Positions 41,798 to 52,830 of a stretch of 64,000 nt of DNA are shown one piece after another; position 1 is the stretch's first letter, and each line of letters opens with the position of its first letter. The notes beneath the pieces are model-generated. The model saw only the letters and a program-made list of their open reading frames with translations. It was not told the origin of the DNA and ran no database searches. The DNA is from Strigamia acuminata. Taxonomy: Eukaryota; Arthropoda; Chilopoda; Geophilomorpha; Linotaeniidae. A program made the position numbers and the translations under genes. The stretch is taken from contig OX442314.1 in the NCBI GenBank assembly GCA_949358305.1, positions 40,556,581 through 40,620,580 on the forward strand, in the 5' to 3' direction.

Positions 41798-44700
41798 ATG
41801 GACGAGGAAGAGAACGACGTGCTTGCCATCGAGCACGATGACGAGGAAAACTGGGACCGCGATGTAAACCAAGTCCAACCCGATCAGGTAGAAGTCGGCA
41901 TCGGCACATGAGAATTATTTCCGTGCTGCTGAAAGAGAAATTTTGTTGACTAATACCTGACATGAGTGCTTTGCACTCGAAATAGCGTATAATTAATTAT
42001 TAACCGCGATCGCTCACACGATCGTATTTTTTTTCCTTGTTAATTTGTTTTCGAGGTGCGAGCGCAGACTTCACGTCGCCTCGCGTCTCGAAAATTCCTC
42101 ATGACTTGAGTCACGAGCGAGACAATGGGCTCGAGCCATAGATAATTTTATGACAAGGGGAGAATATTCTGTAAAAGAATATTTTTTCTCCACAAGTAAT
42201 TTGACGCATCAAATTGATGCAACTTAACATTCGTACGATGAATTTTTCGGTGTGTTGGATAAATTTAATTTGACTTTAACTTTTTTAAAAATTAGACAAA
42301 GTCCGACTTCGGAATAATTCTTTATTAGGTTTATTTATTTAATAACATTTCGACAAGCACATTTATTGTGCGATTTTAGTAATAATTTACACCCGACGAA
42401 TTCTTTTTACGAATGACTGATAATTATTAATTTAATTATTAGTAATGTTCTAATTAATGTTAGAATTAATTTGAAGTAAAATCTGATGATAAGAATCCAG
42501 ATTAAAGGCTCGATTCCGTCTCGCTGTGCGTTTTGGACATGAGACAGATTTTTCACGTGATGACTTCTCTTTTTCTATCCGACGAGGGACAATTCGTCCT
42601 ACGTTTGCACCGATAGACAGGAATCGGTCTCGACGGACGGCTGCACGTACTGGCAACGTCCCTCGAAACCAACCATTTATCTACGTATTTAAATATTAAC
42701 TTTTTATTAATTGTTTATTTCTCCATCCTTCCAGATGGCACTACGTAAAACATGGGGACCATTAGACCCCGCTTGCATCACTCGTGGCGGGATATTTCGA
42801 GGCGCGCTGCCCGATTTTTACCGACGATGTTTCGGCGAAGACGCCGACCCTTGGCGCCTGCGAATACTACATTCCCGATGCATCGCCCGACGTTGGGTAC
42901 GAGACTGCACGCTCCTGGATACGTTCCCGGAGGGAATGCGCGAAGGCATCGCCACAGAGTTAGCTCGTGACGATGACCCGAAATCGCCGATTTTCCACCC
43001 CGGATTGTCAAGTCAGTACACTGGCAACCCGGCGGAGGAACACGTGCTGCATGCGTGGCGAGCAGCCGAGACAGAAGAGGCCCGTGAGGCCATCTACCAG
43101 CATTATAGACAACAGCTGGTGGATACCGCTACGGCAGTGGCCGAGCGCATCCTCCAAAACGAGGGGATGACCGCGGATGATATTCATCTGTGGTTTGAGA
43201 GGCTGCGATTGGGAGAGAGTACGCCCCAGTGGAGACCTCGGATGGGAATTTTGACGTCCCAAGCCGAGATGTGGCAGCTCCACTACCTGGGGATTTTGGG
43301 GCCCAAGAGCAGCTACCCGCGGAAGCGCAAGCGCTCCAAAGGCGCCGGGGACAGCCAGTCGCGTTCCCCAGCGACAACCAAGAAGCAGCGTGTCGCTCAA
43401 AACACGACTGAAGGCAACGAAGCTGGGCCATCCACTAGTACGGTGCGTGACCCTTCGCAGTATTCCCGACCGCGAATTTTCATAAACCGTCAGATTAAAG
43501 ACGGTAAGGAGTGCAAGGAGGTTTGGATGTCTGGTGACGAAGAGCGAGTCTCTCGTCCCAGCACTTCTAGACGTCCGCTGACTCATCGCGAGCAGCGGAA
43601 AAAAGATCGCAAAGAGCGATACTTCGCGAGGTGCGAAGCTCGGGGCCGTCCCATCCCCGAACCCGCCTACGCCTCCAAGAGAGTGGGTCGACGAGGTGGT
43701 AGCCAGTCAGGTGAGCGAAACGTCCCAGCGGCAGATACGCGGGACCTTCGCGAGATTCTGACTCAGATGAAGCGGACGAAACTGACACGTTTCGATCCCG
43801 CGATGAAACACGCCAGGAAGATGGGTGTTGTCACCGACGGGAAGGTGACCCCACACGAGGTGGCAAGGTGGCTCGCAGACTACATTAATTCGCGACCACG
43901 ACCCGATGGCATGCCAACCGCCATCGTGCAGCCTTCAGGCTCCGGACAACATCTCCCGGCGCTCCAAGTCGCAATGACTGGAGTGCAGACGACGGAGACG
44001 CCACCACCGCCGACGCAGCCAACACCACCGCTGCCGACGCCGACGCTGCCGACCAAGACGCAGCCGCCTCCGAACCTGCCGCCGCCGTCGTTGTTGAATT
44101 CGAGCGATCCGCCGGATTTACCCACCGACCGCTCAGTCCCTCTCCCCGTTGGACAGAGCATTGCGCAGGAATGTCGAGCCAATTTGACCGGCATTTACAG
44201 GCCGAGCCAACCCCGATCCGGTTCCTCGGCCCTGTTTTTCGAGAGGCGAGACGAAGAAGCGCGACTCGCGAGAGAAGCCGCCAATCCGACTATCTCCGAG
44301 CTCTCAGCGTTTCGCTTCGTGATGGAAGACCCAAGAGTCTCCGCGCCCGCCTTGCGAGGTGTGGATCAGGCCCAGCGATATTTCATCGAATGGGCAACGG
44401 CGATGATGAGTAAGCTCTCGTGTGCCTTCACTGCGGATTCGGAGCGATCGAATCCAGTGAATCGTCGCAGCCTACAGCTATCATTGACCAAGGTCATGAT
44501 GCAGCTGCTAACCCCAGCACTCTTCGGAGAAGGGCGTCAGGCGATGGCCGCATGGTCTGTCGTGGACAGAGAGGGTGTACAGGTTCCCCGTGCACTCCTC
44601 GCAGAGTGGAGCTCCATTCTGCCCGACCCTGTGTTGACTCGGTACGAGCTAACCAGGGATGTGGTAAACCCCGAATTTGAGGGGTACAAGTTGCGAAGCA

Positions 44701-45500
44701 CGGCGTTTCGTTATACCTCCGCCACCTGGACAGCGGCGCCTACCCAACAACTGCGCGCCTTGACCATCCAGACGGAAGAATCGGCAGAGGATGTAGAAAT
44801 GGTGATCTCGCCGACGAGCGGAGTTCCGATTCCGCCACCGATGCCTGCGGAGATATCCCCGCAAGGACCCGCCCTGTTCGAAGTGGCGGGTAAACCAAAG
44901 CGCTTGCTGTGCCGAACGCCACCCGTCAGGTCCGTCGAGCAAACGAAGCCGACACCGCCCGGGACCTCACCGGCCCGAGCGGCGACAACGACGCAAGCCG
45001 CTATTCCCGCGGCCACCCAGAAGCCGAAGCCGGCACCGCCTCCGCCAGACTATTACGGGCGAATCATCGAAGAGTTTCCCCATCTCTCGATGACGACGGC
45101 GACCAGGAGGTTTATCCTCGCGCAGCGGGACAAAGGCAAATCAGTCTTCATCTGGCTTCACAACCAGATCCGGAAGACTAGAGACCTCATCTTCCACCAG
45201 AGGTTGCTGAGAGCCCACCGTGTGCCAGTGACGCCAGCGGAAGCCAATGCCATCCGGCATACGAACACCGGCTTCTCCGCCTACATCCCGAGCGTTTGGT
45301 TACACGAGAGGACGCGTGCCCCGCATGAGCCAGTTGACGGCCATGCATTATGCTTCATTACGGAGCATGAGGACCCCCGAGATCGGTCCTCGGCGTTAGT
45401 AGGCGATCTACCCGCGCCACCCGGCACTCAACCGCCTGTCCCTGGAGTGAGTTACGCCCAGGTGACGGACTCAGTGTCGGGTCCCCCAGGAAAGAAGTGA
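41798..45500 (+). CDS. accessory ORF3 of element B, two exons
   Basis: Exon 1 (41,798-41,887) encodes 30 acidic residues, MDEEENDVLAIEHDDEENWD onward, and ends at CAG|GTAGAA. Intron 41,888-42,734 (847 nt) ends in a strong polypyrimidine tract and TTCCAG. Exon 2 (42,735-45,500) continues in phase 0, starting MALRKTWGPLDP, and has its own ATG, so an unspliced form is possible. Total 951 residues. Middle region is basic and proline-rich (TPPPPTQPTPPLPTPTLPT); conserved blocks with element A are TWGPxDP, QLHYLGI, FHQRLLRAHRVPVTPAEA, HTNTG and DRSS. No signal peptide, furin-like site or membrane helix is visible, so it is not env. Function unknown; it may bind nucleic acid or Gag. Exon order is inferred from splice signals. 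Confidence 0.7.
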
Positions 45501-45525
45501 TCGCTCAGCCCCACGGTCTGAGCTC

Positions 45526-45536
45526 GGAGGGGGAAG
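45526..45536 (+). promoter_or_regulatory. polypurine tract of element B
   Basis: GGAGGGGGAAG abuts the 3' LTR and would prime plus-strand synthesis. Confidence 0.75.
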
Positions 45537-46554
45537 TGTTGTGACCCGACTGGACCGGGGTCAACGAAGAGTTTCTCTCGTGACCTCGTTTCGGGTGTAA
45601 GGGGAGCCGCAAGCGCGTCTCCCTTCCCTCAGTGCATTGACATCTAGTCAATGGACAGGCGTCTGCCCTGAGGGAGTGGGGATGGCTCGTCCACCCCACC
45701 ATTGGGTGATTCCGGTCACCTGTCAACCCCGCTTTGTGCAAAGGAATGTGCCTTGCACTGAGCGGGCAGAACCAACACAACCATCAAACGAGAAACACAC
45801 GTAAACCCGTCGTCCTACAAGATCAGGCCCAAGTAAATATACTGGGATTGACCAAGGACAAAGGACAATTTACCGTGAGTACGTTTGGTCAGTGTCAAAC
45901 TCCGCAGAGTAACCTGCGAGATAAGATTACCACACTATTTTAGCACACCAGCTAGAAATAGTAAAAACCACTCCAGTTTAGCGAGTTGTGCAGACAAACG
46001 GTCGCACAAGCCTAAACTGCAGTAAAACCACGACGAGCGTTCCCGCCGCTGTGTGACCGCCGGGAGCCAGAAGAGTCCGCCGCTGTGTGATCGCCGGACA
46101 CCACACAAAAACCTAGACAACAGCCCGAAGTAAGCCTTTTAACTAAGCATTCACTCGCGCCCGACCAGCGTGAGCCCGAAGGACCAGCCAGAGACGAGCC
46201 GAGGACGCCATATTGCCACGCCGGCCCAAGACGACATCACGTTGCTACAACGAGGACGCCATCTTGGACACGCACGAGACAACAGACGACCTCGCCGATT
46301 CCAGCCAGCTTTCCTCTTACCTTTACCTTTTCCATTTCCCATCACCCATTCCGATTTACCTTTTACTTACCCTTTTTATATATATATATAAGATATATCT
46401 GTACATTGCCCCGCAGAATAAATCTATATTATATTTTACCTTTTATATCTGTGTAATCATTTCTTTGGGTAAACCGCTTGAGCAAAGCGGTAGTGAGTTA
46501 GTCGAATTAAGTAATCAACCCACGAGTTAGCGACGGTTAGAGTTGAGCGCGACA
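45537..46554 (+). repeat. 3' LTR of element B
   Basis: 1,018 bp, apparently identical to the 5' LTR (offset 12,476). AATAAA at 46,417. Followed by target duplication AGTT. Confidence 0.9.
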
Positions 46555-46567
46555 AGTTCAAACCGTA
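46555..46567 (-). mobile_element. 13-bp stub of element A leader
   Basis: After the target duplication, AGTTCAAACCGTA is all that remains of the element A leader before the duplicated block starts at 46,568. It is not present before copy 1 at 15,432, so this is a breakpoint junction. Confidence 0.6.
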
Positions 46568-47556
46568 AGCTATGGCTCGAGTCTTCGGCGGCGAGCGATG
46601 AAGACGTGGGCGTGGCCGGCCTCGACGAGGAGAGTTTGACAGAGTCCGATAATGAAGTCTACTATCTCAAAGAGGCAGCAGTGACCATCCAGAAACTTCC
46701 TTCTACCGTTATACAAGTGAAGCCAATGGAAGACATTACCTTCAAGTCGTCCGGAATAAAGTCTCTTCACAGAAAACAAGAGAAAAAGAAGTTAAATTAC
46801 TACCAGTTTAAACCAAATCCACGCATGTCTCCACACACATCTTCAGACGACCACATGAAACAGTTCATTAGAAAATTAGCAGAAATTAATCTATCTAGTG
46901 GAATTGTGCATTTCTGAGACAGTAGTTATTTTACAAAAGTTGAAACAAATGTGCCTTTACCTACTAATGAGATAACTGTTGAAACCACACCGACTGAGGA
47001 TAAAAACGAATTGGCACAGTTTGTGTTTGCTAAACCTCTTGGTAAGTATTTTTATATTTTTTTTTTTAAAATTCAATTTCTTAAATTTTTTTTTATTAAC
47101 AGCAATTCAAAATGAAGTGGAAAACATAAGCCCATTAGAAGTTGATAGCTTCATAGTAAGAACTCGAGTATCATTTCCTTTCATCTCTGAAATTGAGTCT
47201 GCAACAGTCAATCAAGCGGGGTCACAGTTGTGGAAAGACATTAGGATTGCTCGACTGACAAGTTCTCTTTTTTGGTGAAATTTGTAGATGTAAAATGAAT
47301 GGTTTTCCAAGAAGTCTCATTGCCAAAGTTATGGGATTAAACTCACTGGAAAGGTATAATACTAATTATTGCTACAGGCCTACAACATATATATTTATAC
47401 ATTTTTTTCCAGTTATACCAATTTGCCACCTGCTGTTGCTTGGAGTCGCAATCAAGAACAGAATGCAGTGGATGCGTATTTAGAAGTAAGGGCTGACCAA
47501 GGGGTAAAAGTAGAACCCTCTGGATTTCATAAGTCTTCCCTCAAATTCTATAGATG
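46568..47556 (+). pseudogene. YqaJ-like pseudogene, copy 2, 5'-truncated
   Basis: Same exons and introns as copy 1 (offset 31,135): exon 1 remainder to 47,041, exon 2 47,103-47,353, exon 3 47,413-47,556. It carries the same TGA (46,915-46,917) and the same extra T in the T-run near 47,270, so the gene was already dead before duplication. The first 112 bp of exon 1 present in copy 1 are missing because the junction with element A lies inside the exon. Confidence 0.6.
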
Positions 47557-48591
47557 ATGAAAATGCTTTCAGATATTGTGCTAGATTTGTTCTGAGCAGT
47601 TTGTGGATCAAATGAATCACATGAAATAAATGGCAAATAGAAAGAATAGGTCTAGCAATACAAAATTAACACTTGAAAACACGTTAGTAGTGGTGACTTT
47701 TTCTCGGTTTTTTCTAGTTTTTTTTTGTCTCCTCCGGGTGCAGAGTTTGAGTCAGTTAATTAGTAGTTGCCTTGTCGGTGTGGGACGTTGTCCACACGGT
47801 CTGACTTTCCTATGCCGTCAGATCGGTCAGGGCGAGAAAGGGGTCACGACTCGTTCAGTCACACTTGAGCCCCTTTGTTGTTTGGTTTTTTGTGTTTTGG
47901 GACGGGCTCCCATAGGAGTTGAGGGGAAACCAAGTTGTCCCTGCCTTTGCGTGCTATTTTTCTGTTGGTGTTGATTTACACATTACGTGCTAAGTTTTCG
48001 AGAGAATCACCCCGTTTTTCCTGCATATTTTAGATAAAGAGTTTTTTTTGTCTGTATTTAGTGTGCGGCGAATTTATTATAATGTAGACGATATCTTCCA
48101 GTTAGAACACAAAACAGGATGATCATAATTTCAGTGGAGGAATTGAGAAAACATCAAATGGCATCTTTGCAGACTATCTTTCAAAATTTTAAGCTTTGGA
48201 ACAGCAAATACCACCACTGTTTATCGGCCAGTCTGAATTAAATATTCCGACTGGAAGTGGTTATTCCAAACAGAAAAAAAAGATGATTTAAAACACAGCT
48301 ACTCAAGTTCAGATATAGAGTGCAGAACACTCATTACGTTCATCACCATCGCCGTTACGAGATGAAGAACCGCTTTGCGCGCTAGTAATAATCCTTTAGC
48401 TCAGATAAATCGTAGGTTGTCTAAAACGAGCAACATCTCAGATGCAGAAACAATTGGCATCTTACAGATAATATTTAAAAAAAAAAAAAACACTACAATG
48501 AGCCTTTAACACCAGATATAATGGGAACTCAATTTAGTAGAATTTCTTACAAAAATTTGCATATTAATTATACATTTTTGAGAATTTTCAG
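47557..48591. other. no gene seen (copy of 16,422-17,456)
   Basis: Same content as in copy 1; nothing coding is supported. Confidence 0.3.
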
Positions 48592-48983
48592 ACTCCACCA
48601 TTACTTTCGAGTCTGCATGCAGTGAAAGGATTTCCTCAACTTTTAAAGTTGACAATCCAACCACTCCATACGCCCTACGTCGAATCGTGGGCGCACTCGC
48701 AACCGACATCAGCGTGCCCGTGGCAGGTCACGCTGACCGTTCAAATACGGCAGCTCGTTGCCTAGAGCCTAAGCTGTTTTATGACGAATTCTTTTGGCAG
48801 CAGTGGCACCACTTTGAGTGTCAACCGATTCAAGCACAGCAAGAAGTGCTTGGGGAATTGGACCCCTACCAAAGTGTTCAGATCCCAGAAGCCACAAAGG
48901 ATTGGCAGCGAGTGGCGATTGAATTGCTTCACTCAGACATCGTAGATGTCAATGATCCTCGACTAGCTACACTTCATCTATAA
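48592..48983 (+). CDS. unrecognised exon with DEFFxxQWH motif, copy 2
   Basis: Identical in frame and translation to the exon at 17,457-17,848, with the same TTTTCAG acceptor. The related decayed block at 14,320-14,440 is outside the duplicated unit and has no second copy here. Confidence 0.35.
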
Positions 48984-51386
48984 TCAACATGCAGCTCTCT
49001 TTATCCCTCCATCTGCAAAGCGAGTAACATCTTATGCATGGACTCAATTAAATTGGTCTGATGACAACTTTGAGATTATTTCAGATAAATTACGACCAGG
49101 ATCATGAACTTGATACTGTTATTGTTTGTCCTCGAGAGAGATCAATATGATCAATCTATATTTTGTAGTGCAAAAGAAAAGTGCTTGAGTTTGCTTCCAC
49201 AAAATGGACACACATCGCTGCGAGAAAGCCAAAGCTTCTACGAAAACTCTGAAAAGATGGACCCGCCGAGGATGCAACAGTTAGACGAGGACTCGTTCGG
49301 GCCCACAATTCTCTATTTTGTTAGGAGATAATTAATAGAGATTTGATGCTAAGCAGAAATTTGGCATTGATCACCGCGACAAGTACGTATGTGCAATAAA
49401 TAGTTCTGGGTTTATAATTTTCTTTTTATGTAAATGTGAATTGAACTAATGAAAGAAATATCTTTGTGAATATAAAATGCATCGTTCTGAGGGTAGACCA
49501 GGAAAGTGCAGTATAGCAAATTAAACCAGCAGCAATACGGTAGACAATAAAATCCGCCGTGTCTATCATGTTCGAGAAATGCGTCGTGCAGCAGAATCTT
49601 CGACAGGGTGGCGCATATTTGTTTCTATTTTGTTCGACCCAAATTTCTTTCCAATGTTGAGCATGGAATGTAATGAGGACCTGGAAAATTCATATTTCTT
49701 TCAAATTATTTTGAATTACTCGCAGGAATGAAAAAGGAATATAAAGTGGTGGATCGGAAGAGTATACAACAGAATCTGCATCAATTCAGTGATTGACCTC
49801 AATAGTTTTGGTAAAGGGTCATTTAGTTATGCAAAAATCTAAAGGTGTTGGAAATAGAAATTTCGAATGTGTGCACCATTAAAAATGTAGAATAAGGAAA
49901 AGAAAAATGTATTTTTCACAACATTCCTTCTTGAAAATTGTAAATGCCACATTCCTTCTTGAATGCGGGCTAACAATACAACTAGGTGATGTGACGGAAC
50001 TTTTCCAATGACCAGAGCTCTCTTCTGGTTTCACCGAGACAAGTAATGTGCTCAGTTTATCCAGGGGTGACCACGTGGAGGTAGAGAGTTGGATTTTACA
50101 CCCCCGTAACAAATCAATTTATTGCTTTGAACAATTATATGCACCGTCTTTGGCAAGAATGTGAAGTTTTAGCACCCAATCACATGCAAAGTAATGACTG
50201 GAATTTTCTTTTCCCGAGAGGAAAAGGCTGAAAATACTATACATACCAATTTTGTTTTTCTGTTCGGTGTGGTTGGCGTAAAACGGGCGTGTCTAATAAA
50301 CGGTTTATTTTCGGAAAATTCGCATTTTCATGTTCCTGAGATAACTATGACGATGGAAAGAAAATATTTCGAGACGAACCAATCGATGACTGAAAAGAAA
50401 TGTAGAAATTAATCAAAAAATTATTATAGTTTTTTTTAAAAAATTAAAGTAAAAGCTGCAGATTATTATTAAAATATGGCATGGAAGAATGCAACACGAA
50501 AACGACCCCAATAAATCGAGCGGCGCAATTACTAAGAATTGATCGGGAAATTGATGAATCACTTTCGGTCGCGAAAATTGTCAATTTTAGTAGAAAATAT
50601 TGACAGAAATTTCAGCCCAAAAACATCATCTGAATAATATTGATGTATTTGCGGCTAGTTTTATACAAAATATATCAAATTAAATTGATAGTTTGTCAAG
50701 TTTATCGATACCTGAATGGTTTTTCATGTTGCCGGGATGAAAATTATCAAACTTCTATCAAATGCCATCTCAAACAATAATTCCAACTACGCAGAGTAAA
50801 ACAGACAGCCACTAAAGAAAACACAAGATAACTGTGAATAATGAGAACAAAATTAAACTTAAAAACGTTACCACCACGGAAATACAGCGACCTTCCATTG
50901 TCCACACGGTTTTATAATGACTACGGGGTCGACAAGCGGAAGCCCACAGTTTCGTGGTTCGTGAGAGAACAAATCTCGGTACATAAGCTGTGCGCTTGCA
51001 GCGCTTGCAGTGATAAACACGGTCCCTTCACAAGGCATGGTATTTTGTTTGTTTGCGCAGAAACAAGTTGTTTTTCGACTTGATCGAGGTTTAAGGGAAA
51101 GGATGTATGGCTACTAACCTTCAACAAGAAGCAACCAATTCGATATATTTATGCAAAACTCGTTTCTGTTGTTTATCTCAAATGATAAACCGCTTTTATT
51201 AAAATGTGCTCAAACTAAAAACTTTTGAAGAAATTGTATTTTGAGTCAAAAATCACGTAGGACGTATGACTACAGCATCTTGACTAGGTTGCAGGTGAAA
51301 AATATTTTAAATAAATTGAAAAAAATCTCATTTTGCAATAAAAAATAAATCTAAAATTTTAGAAAATGATGATAATACACATAATT
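48984..51386. other. no gene supported (copy of 17,849-20,251)
   Basis: The only difference noticed is at 49,134, which changes a Lys codon to Glu in a short frame that is probably not a gene. Confidence 0.35.
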
Positions 51387-51557
51387 TTAATTATTTTTGA
51401 ATTTTTGCACCTTTCTTTTATTGGTGACTATTCTGGACGCTTTGAGCTTTCCTCTCGTTGCATTTACAGCCGAAACTGCACCAGTAGCTTCCATGAATCC
51501 AGCACGCTTTTGCCTCGCTGCAATCGCGTCGGCTTTTGCACCTAGGACTTCAGCCAA
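51387..51557 (-). pseudogene. C-terminal coding tail cut by an LTR, copy 2
   Basis: Copy of 20,252-20,422: the 56-codon helix-forming, lysine-rich tail on the minus strand that runs out of the old LTR relic. It is unchanged from copy 1. Confidence 0.35.
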
Positions 51558-51559
51558 CA

Positions 51560-51800
51560 TGTGAGTGTTCGGATAGACGCCACGTGGTCAGGGGAGGGCC
51601 ACGTGGTCAGGGGAGGGCCACGAGGCGCTGGACGCAACACACACAATGATAAATCCCACGAAATACAACAAAGACACAAGTTAAGGTTTTGGTTATTACT
51701 TTATTTGTTTGTCTAGGGGTATGTAATGGTGTCTTCAAGGTGTATTTCCATGTGTAACGGCGGTGTAGCTGCCGTTCCTGATTTGACCGCGTGTCACAAC
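51560..51800 (-). mobile_element. old partial LTR related to element C, copy 2
   Basis: Copy of the relic at 20,425. It lies only about 400 bp from the fresh element C insertion and in the opposite orientation, so two ages of the same LTR family sit side by side. Confidence 0.65.
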
Positions 51801-52187
51801 AATCGTGAGATCGCCATTTAAGTCAAACCCCTTATCTGCTAAAATCATGTCTCCTGGCTCACACTTTTCTAAAAACCCAGAGAGTTTGGTGATTTCTTTA
51901 TCCGAAATATTTCCACCATATAAATCGGAAACAAAAGTCGTAACACCAGATGGAGAACATGCCACCAACGATTTTAAAGTATTTCTATTCTTGTAGCTGC
52001 TCCAAGTCAATTGTTGTGCCTCTGGATTACTTGGTTTTTCAATATTAATTTCTGTGCAATCAATAATTGCCCTCAGATCTGGGTATTTTACAGAAATTCG
52101 AGGAGGACAGCTGGATTTAATCACCTCTCTCGATGCCCAAATATCTAACTGTCTAAATTTAGCAGCAATAAGTCTTATCCAAGTATT
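51735..52187 (-). pseudogene. Harbinger transposase, catalytic half, copy 2 (cut by element C)
   Basis: The DDE_4 part matches copy 1 (PDLRAIIDCTEINIEKPSN, MILADKGFD). Element C enters just upstream of TWIRLIAAKFRQ, in the region joining the helix-turn-helix to the catalytic domain. The open frame on this strand now runs on into the LTR of C up to 52,379, a chance fusion. The remaining N-terminal half resumes at 62,976. Confidence 0.75.
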
Positions 52188-52810
52188 TGTGACCAGCTGC
52201 CCCTGCGCACGGGTCGCTGCACTGCAACGGCAATGCACTTGGCGCAGCTCCAGCGCCTCTCGTATCTCGCGCAGCCTGTTGCGGTCCCCCGCAACCAGGT
52301 GGAGCTGCGGGCCTTTGGTCAAGCAGGATCGGGCCCCGGAAGTCGCCCTTCCGGAAGTGGTTGGTCCCCGTAGGGACAAGAGAGTTGTTGATCAACCAGC
52401 AAGGCGAACGGTCGTGTTGCGACCGCCTCCGAAACTGGCTATTGAGATAACCCAAACTATCGGCGTGGCGATGATATCGCCCGCCGGGACCTGAGCGTCC
52501 AGTTGCGCCACGTCCGCCGGACGTTAACCGTAACTTCGGCGGCGTGGCCCAAAACCGATTACCGACCTCGTGTGTCATGGCGGCCGATGGCCGCCGTGCC
52601 ACGCGGTCTGATTAGGGACGGTTCGAAGGAACCGCCGCCTTGGGAAATACACTATGGGACACTACAATCATACCCCTAGACATCTAATAAAGCCATAACT
52701 AAAACTATATTGTGTCTCCGTGTATTTCGTGGTTTGTTTTATCGTGTGTGTTGCGTCCAGCGCCTCCGTGGCTCTCCCCCGACCACGTGGCGTCCGTCCG
52801 AACACTCACA
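52188..52810 (+). repeat. 5' LTR of element C
   Basis: 623 bp, GC-rich, with AATAAA at 52,686. Ends are TGTGA...TCACA. Open frames on both strands inside it are repeated exactly in the 3' LTR and are not counted as genes. Confidence 0.9.
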
Positions 52811-52812
52811 AT

Positions 52813-52830
52813 TGTGGGCCCGTCCAGGAT
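52813..52830 (+). promoter_or_regulatory. primer-binding site of element C
   Basis: TGTGGGCCCGTCCAGGAT starts 2 nt after the LTR, the same offset as in element B, and resembles the same tRNA-Pro-type site with a few differences. Confidence 0.45.

Larger units (their letters stand above)
33061..46554 (+). mobile_element. Ty3/Gypsy element B, intact-looking, nested in A
   Basis: 13,494 bp with two LTRs of 1,018 bp that look identical by eye. Target duplication AGTT lies before 33,061 and at 46,555-46,558. Order: LTR, primer site, gag, -1 frameshift signal, protease-RT-RNase H-integrase, structured spacer, ORF3 exon 1, intron, ORF3 exon 2, polypurine tract, LTR. All frames are open. The LTR match suggests a recent insertion and a possibly active copy. 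It sits in the leader of element A in the opposite orientation. Confidence 0.92.

Noticed and set aside
42735-45500. ORF3 as an envelope gene
   Set aside because: No signal peptide, fusion-type segment or membrane anchor is visible, and composition is basic and proline-rich.
52054-52602. Open frames of about 146-214 codons through the element C LTR and flank
   Set aside because: They fuse LTR sequence with the interrupted Harbinger pseudogene or lie wholly in the LTR; GC-rich LTR sequence gives chance open frames.
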